From: JAOPZW01 sp963835295
GTDB lineage: Bacteria; Actinomycetota; Thermoleophilia; Solirubrobacterales; Solirubrobacteraceae
Reading direction: 5' to 3'
DNA: 64,000 nucleotides
NCBI GenBank assembly: GCA_963835295.1
Contig: CAWIEX010000012.1
Location: 310,001-374,000, forward strand
Below the pieces are notes generated by a model that did no database searches, was not told the DNA's origin, and saw only the letters and a program-made list of their open reading frames with translations. The position numbers and the translations under genes are program-made. Below are positions 58,855 through 64,000 of this stretch, piece by piece (within the stretch, counting starts at the first letter, position 1; each line of letters starts with the position of its first letter).

Positions 58855-59019
58855 ATGGGACTCGTCGTCGTCACCACCGCAGGGCTCGTCGTCTGGCTGG
58901 TCATGTGGGCGCTGGGCGTCAAGGCCATCGACTCGTTCATGATCACCGTGCTTTTGGTGCTCCTGGGCGCTACGGCCCGCATCATCGCCCCGTACCTGCC
59001 GGGCAATCGCGACACCTGA
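58855..59019 (+). CDS. Small two-TM membrane protein
   Basis: A 54-residue ORF from ATG 58855, 14 bases after trpA. It has two hydrophobic stretches (about 3-18 and 27-44) and a short polar tail NRDT, so it is a likely membrane protein. It resembles small hydrophobic proteins found behind trpA in related genomes, which I recall only loosely. No function known. Confidence 0.6.
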   Translation: MGLVVVTTAGLVVWLVMWALGVKAIDSFMITVLLVLLGATARIIAPYLPGNRDT

Positions 59020-59113
59020 CGAAGTCTTCGACGCACGGTCCGTTGCGCGACATCTCCGCGCTTCGATAGATTCGTGGATTCCAATCGGTATCGCTTTCCT
59101 TGAGGAGGGAAAC

Positions 59114-60373
59114 TTGCGAGCACGTTCCCTGGCAGCTTCGGGCTGCCTCGTGACCGCTCTTGCGCTGGGCGTAGCCGCCTGCGGTGGCGGCAACGACAAC
59201 AGCAGCACGAGCAGTGGCGGTGGCGGCGGAGGCCGCACGTCGCTGACCATCTACTCCAGCCTCCCCCTGCAGGGTGACTCGCGACCGCAGTCGACCGACG
59301 TGGTCAACGGCGAGAAGCTGGCGCTCGAGGAAGCCGGCGGCAAGGTCGGGAAGTTCACGATCAAGTACGTCAGCCTCGACGACGCCACAGCGGCCGCGGG
59401 CAAGTGGGATCCTGGCCAGACCTCCGCGGACGCACGCAAGGCCGCCCAGGACGCATCCACGATCATCTACCTCGGCGAGTTCAACTCGGGGGCATCGGCG
59501 ATCTCGATCCCGATCCTCAACGAGGCCAACATCCTGCAGATCTCGCCGTCGAACACCTACGTCGGCCTGACCCGCTCCGAGGGCGCCGACAAGGGCGAGC
59601 CGGACAAGTACTACCCCGCCGGCAAGCGCACCTTCGGGCGCGTCGTCCCCGCCGACCACATCCAGGCGGCGGCCCAGGTGACCTACCAGAAGGATCAGGG
59701 CTGCAAGAAGACCTACATCCTGAATGACAAGGAGGTCTACGGGAAGGGCATCGCGGTCCAGGTGCAGAACATCGCCAAGGCCCAGGGCCTGGCCATCGCC
59801 GGCAACGACGGCATCGACACCAAGGCGGCGAACTTCCGCTCGCTGGCGACGAAGATCAAGTCGTCCGGCGCGGATTGCATGTTCTTCGGCGGCATCGTCC
59901 AGAACAAGGGCGTCCAGCTCTTCTCCGACGTCAACGCCGCCAACCCGACCATGAAGCTCTTCGGCCCCGACGGCATGGCCGACCCGGCGTTCTATACGAA
60001 GGCCAGCGCGGCCGTTGCGAAGATGAGCTATCTCACAAATCCGACGCTGGATCCGAAGCTCTATCCGCCCGCTGCCCAGGACTTCTTCGCCAAGTTCAAG
60101 CAGAAGTTCGGCAACGACCCGGCGCCGTACGCGATCTACGGCTACGAGGCGATGAAGGTGGCCCTGCTGGCCATCCAGAACGCCGGTGACAAGGGCAACG
60201 ACAGGCAGGCGGTGATCGACGCCTTCTTCAAGATCAAGGACCGCGACTCGGTGCTTGGCAAGTACTCGATCGACGAGAACGGTGACACGACGCTCTCCGA
60301 CTACGGCGCGGACCGCGTCGAGAACAAGAAGCTCGTCTTCGACAAGGTGATCAAGGCCAAGACGCAGGGCTAG
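59114..60373 (+). CDS. livK: Branched-chain amino-acid-type ABC substrate-binding lipoprotein
   Basis: A 419-residue periplasmic-binding-like lipoprotein with lipobox VAAC-G (Cys23) and a Ser/Gly-rich linker. The Type I fold begins LTIYSSLPLQGDSRPQSTD, the family entry for Leu/Ile/Val or amide binding. TTG start with GAGGAGGG upstream. First gene of the importer operon; the ligand is unknown. Confidence 0.9.
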   Translation: MRARSLAASGCLVTALALGVAACGGGNDNSSTSSGGGGGGRTSLTIYSSLPLQGDSRPQSTDVVNGEKLALEEAGGKVGKFTIKYVSLDDATAAAGKWDPGQTSADARKAAQDASTIIYLGEFNSGASAISIPILNEANILQISPSNTYVGLTRSEGADKGEPDKYYPAGKRTFGRVVPADHIQAAAQVTYQKDQGCKKTYILNDKEVYGKGIAVQVQNIAKAQGLAIAGNDGIDTKAANFRSLATKIKSSGADCMFFGGIVQNKGVQLFSDVNAANPTMKLFGPDGMADPAFYTKASAAVAKMSYLTNPTLDPKLYPPAAQDFFAKFKQKFGNDPAPYAIYGYEAMKVALLAIQNAGDKGNDRQAVIDAFFKIKDRDSVLGKYSIDENGDTTLSDYGADRVENKKLVFDKVIKAKTQG

Positions 60374-60393
60374 CACCATGGCCTGACGCAGGA

Positions 60394-60435
60394 ACCGGCC
60401 GGGAGCGTTCGAAATACTGAGCGCGCCCGGCCGGT
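60394..60435 (+). repeat. Perfect 10-base inverted repeat between livK and livH
   Basis: Arms ACCGGCCGGG (60394-60403) and CCCGGCCGGT (60426-60435) flank a 22-base loop. It lies in the 98-base gap after livK. Such structures often protect or attenuate so the binding protein is made in excess. Confidence 0.6.
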
Positions 60436-60471
60436 CCGCGTTAGGGTCGCGCTTGCCAGGACACGCACGCC

Positions 60472-61505
60472 ATGGAAGCCGCATCGATCCCCGAGTCACC
60501 GACCGCTCGGCCGCCCCGGCCGGTCGCGAAGACATTCGCCGACAACATCCTCTGGGTGCTGCTCGGCCTGGCGTTGTTGGTCTACTTCGTCAAGGACCCG
60601 CAGCAGACGCTCGACGACGTCAAGACGGGCCTCTCCAACGGCACGATCTGGGCGCTGATCGCCCTCGGCTACACGCTGGTCTACGGCATCATCGAGCTGA
60701 TCAACTTCGCCCACGGCGAGGTCTTCATGATCGGCTCGTTCGTCTCGGTGTCGATCTGGCAGACGCTTGGCGTCACGCCCGACAACAGCATCATCGCGAT
60801 CCTGGGCTCGATGCTCGTCGGGATCGTCCTGGCGATGCTGGCCTCAGGGTCGCTCAACGTGATGATCGAGCGCGTGGCGTACAAACCGCTGCGGGGGGCG
60901 CCGAAGCTGGCGCCGCTCATCACCGCCATCGGGATGAGCTTCATCCTGCAGAACGTCGGCCTGTTGTGGCGCGGTCAGCCCGACGCGTCACCGGACCTCA
61001 TCGGGTCCCAGAAGGACTACTTCACGGTTTTCGGCGTGGCCATCGAGCACTCCGACGTGTTCGCCGTGGTCGTCACCGCCCCGTTGCTCATCGCACTCGT
61101 GTGGTTCGTGGGCTCCACGCGCTACGGCAAGGCCATGCGCGCCACCGCCCAGGATCCGGACGCCGCGCGGCTCATGGGGATCAACGTCGACCGCACGATC
61201 TCGCTGACCTTCCTGCTCGGCGGCCTGCTGGCCGGCGCGGCGGGGATGATCTACGCGCTCTACAACGGCACGATCCAGTTCAACCAGGGCTTCACCGCGG
61301 GCCTCATCGCCTTCACGGCCGCGGTCATGGGCGGCATCGGCAACCTCAAGGGCGCCGTCGTGGGCGGCCTCATCATCGGCGTCATCCAGTCGGTCTCCGA
61401 CACCCACTTCGGGCAGGTCTGGACCCCCGCCGTGGTGTTCGCGATCCTCATCCTGATCATGGTCTTCAAGCCGCAGGGCCTGTTCGGCGAGGAGACGCGC
61501 GAAGG

Positions 61506-61509
<4 letters not shown>
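60472..61509 (+). CDS. livH: Branched-chain amino-acid ABC permease (LivH type)
   Basis: A 345-residue inner-membrane permease with about 8 TM segments. NGTIWALIALGYTLVYGIIELINFAHGEVFMIG is the LivH signature, and AVMGGIGNLKGAVVGGLIIG the cytoplasmic coupling loop for the ATPases. The first ~35 residues are an extra cytoplasmic stretch. It overlaps livM by ATGA. Confidence 0.93.
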
Positions 61510-62734
<1,225 letters not shown>

Positions 62735-62738
<4 letters not shown>

Positions 62739-63546
62739 CCGAGCAGGCCGCCCGGACGCCGGAGCCCGCCCCCGCCAACGGCGCCGGGACGATCCTCGAC
62801 GCCTCGAACATCTCGAAGGTCTTCGGCGGCCTGGTCGCCGTCAACGACATCTCGTTCACGGTGCCCCAGCGCGCCATCGTCTCGCTCATCGGTCCCAACG
62901 GGGCGGGCAAGACGACCTTCTTCAACTGCATGACCGGGCTCTACCGGCCCACCACCGGGCGCGTGCACTTCAACGGCAAGGACATCACCGCCAAGCGCCC
63001 TGACCTCGTGACCCAGGCCGGCATCGCACGCACCTTCCAGAACATCAAGCTGTTCCGGACGATGACGTCGATCGAGAACGTCCAGGTCGGGATGCACGCG
63101 CGGCTGCGCTCGCGCGTCACGGGGATGGTCCTGCACACGCCCTACAACCGGCGCGAGGAGAAGGAGTCCTACGCGAAGGCGCGCGAGCTGCTGAGCTTCG
63201 TCGGCCTCAAGCGCCACAACGAGCTGGCCATGAACCTGCCCTACGGCGACCAGCGCCGGCTCGAGATTGCTCGCGCGCTGGGCTCCGATCCCCAGCTGCT
63301 GCTCCTCGACGAGCCGACCGCGGGCATGAACCCGCAGGAGTCAGAGCAGCTGCGCCAGCTCATGGAGACGCTGCGCTCCGAGCGCGGCATCTCGGTCCTG
63401 CTCATCGAGCACGACATGAAGGTCGTCATGAACGTCTCGGACCGCATCACGGTGCTCGATCACGGCGAGAAGATCGCCGAGGGGGCCCGCAGGAGGTCCG
63501 CGCGGACCCGAAGGTGATCGAGGCCTACCTCGGGAGCCAGGCATGA
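62735..63546 (+). CDS. livG: ABC importer ATPase LivG, frameshifted at the C-terminus
   Basis: The main frame (62735-63517 as read) has Walker A GPNGAGKTTFFN, the LivG insert NVQVGMHARLRSRVTGM, signature variant LPYGDQRRLEIARAL, and LLLLDEPTAGMNP. Near 63487 (GAGGGGGCCCGC) one base seems missing: the next frame carries PQEVRADPKVIEAYLGSQ to the stop at 63544-63546. As it stands the protein would end with a false tail. The shift sits in a G/C homopolymer, so an error is likely. Confidence 0.9.
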
Positions 63547-64000
63547 CCGTCCAGGAGCCCGCGGCGAGCCCGGCGCCGGGCAACGGCGGCCCGCCGCTGC
63601 TCGAGGTCGAGGACATCCACACCTACTACGGATCCATCGAGGCGCTGAAGGGCATCTCGATCAGCGTCCGCGAGGGCGAGATCGTCACCCTCATCGGCGC
63701 CAACGGCGCCGGCAAGTCGACCACGCTGCGCTCGATCTCGGGCATCGTCCCGCCGCGCACGGGGCGCATCGTCTTCCAGGGCGCCGAGATTCAGGGCCTC
63801 GCCGGCCACGAGGTGGCCGAGATCGGCATCGCCCAGTCGCCCGAGGGCCGGCGCATCTTCCCGCGCATGACCGTGCTCGAGAACCTCGAGATGGGCGCCT
63901 TCACCCGGCGCGATCAGAAGGCCATCCGCCAGGACATCGATCGCGTCTACGACCTCTTCCCACGCCTGAAGGAGCGCGAGCGCCAGAAGGGCGGCACCAT
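63543..64000 (+). CDS. livF: ABC importer ATPase LivF (partial, cut by window end)
   Basis: The first ~152 residues are present. Walker A GANGAGKSTTLRSISG and the LivF-type signature GIAQSPEGRRIFPRMTVLENLEMGA are clear. It starts at ATG 63543 inside the restored livG end (ATGA) and runs off the edge. Walker B and the C-terminus are outside the window. Confidence 0.93.
   Translation, partial: MTVQEPAASPAPGNGGPPLLEVEDIHTYYGSIEALKGISISVREGEIVTLIGANGAGKSTTLRSISGIVPPRTGRIVFQGAEIQGLAGHEVAEIGIAQSPEGRRIFPRMTVLENLEMGAFTRRDQKAIRQDIDRVYDLFPRLKERERQKGGT

Overview
The window is a very GC-rich actinobacterial chromosome segment. The conserved block leuS-comEA-comEC-holA-rpsT-murJ-lepA, the hrcA-dnaJ-prmA cluster, frequent GTG/TTG starts, ATGA/GTGA stop-start overlaps and an RTX/CHRD exported protein suggest Thermoleophilia, probably Solirubrobacterales. 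The lineage is an inference, because no 16S gene is present. The window splits at a tRNA-Ala(GGC) gene at 17275-17347.

Positions 1-17.3 kb are an integrated accessory region. The left part is an arsenic-resistance cluster: ArsC, a metallophosphoesterase, a single-domain winged-helix regulator, ArsR1-ArsM, an arsN-like remnant, an MFS exporter, an ArsO-like flavoprotein, and ArsR2. These are followed by an ABC exporter whose permease is translationally coupled to an unusual ECF-type sigma factor. That sigma factor carries three Cys pairs at exactly 9-residue spacing at its N-terminus and more cysteines at its C-terminus. The right part (9.7-17.2 kb) is a decayed mobile-element module: a degenerate ImmA/IrrE-like protein, a MobF relaxase-helicase broken by three frameshifts, a small secreted Cys peptide, two small helix-turn-helix proteins and a tyrosine integrase. 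The integrase abuts the 3' end of tRNA-Ala. This is the layout of an integrative element in a tRNA gene, with its other end outside the window.

Positions 17.4-64 kb are core genome. They carry translation and competence genes (leuS, comEA/EC, holA, rpsT), lipid II flippase murJ, a GAF-GGDEF protein, lepA, OsmC, a low-molecular-weight phosphatase, a fructosamine-kinase-like protein, an SDR, a divergent MocR/EamA pair, two MaoC-fold dehydratases, hrcA-dnaJ-prmA, a 1087-residue SARP-type regulator with a small partner, and yqeY-phoH-ybeY-era. Next come a remnant of peptidase E, an ArsA-like ATPase, a phytoene-synthase/flavoprotein pair and an exported CHRD/RTX-like protein.

A long biosynthetic run then follows: hisIE-trpE-trpG-trpD-trpC, an HtrA protease, and trpF-trpB-trpA. 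The window ends with a branched-chain amino-acid-type ABC importer (livK-H-M-G-F), with livF cut by the window edge. trpA and livG each carry one apparent single-base frameshift inside otherwise intact operons. These look more like sequence errors than gene death, so the relaxase frameshifts should be re-checked as well.
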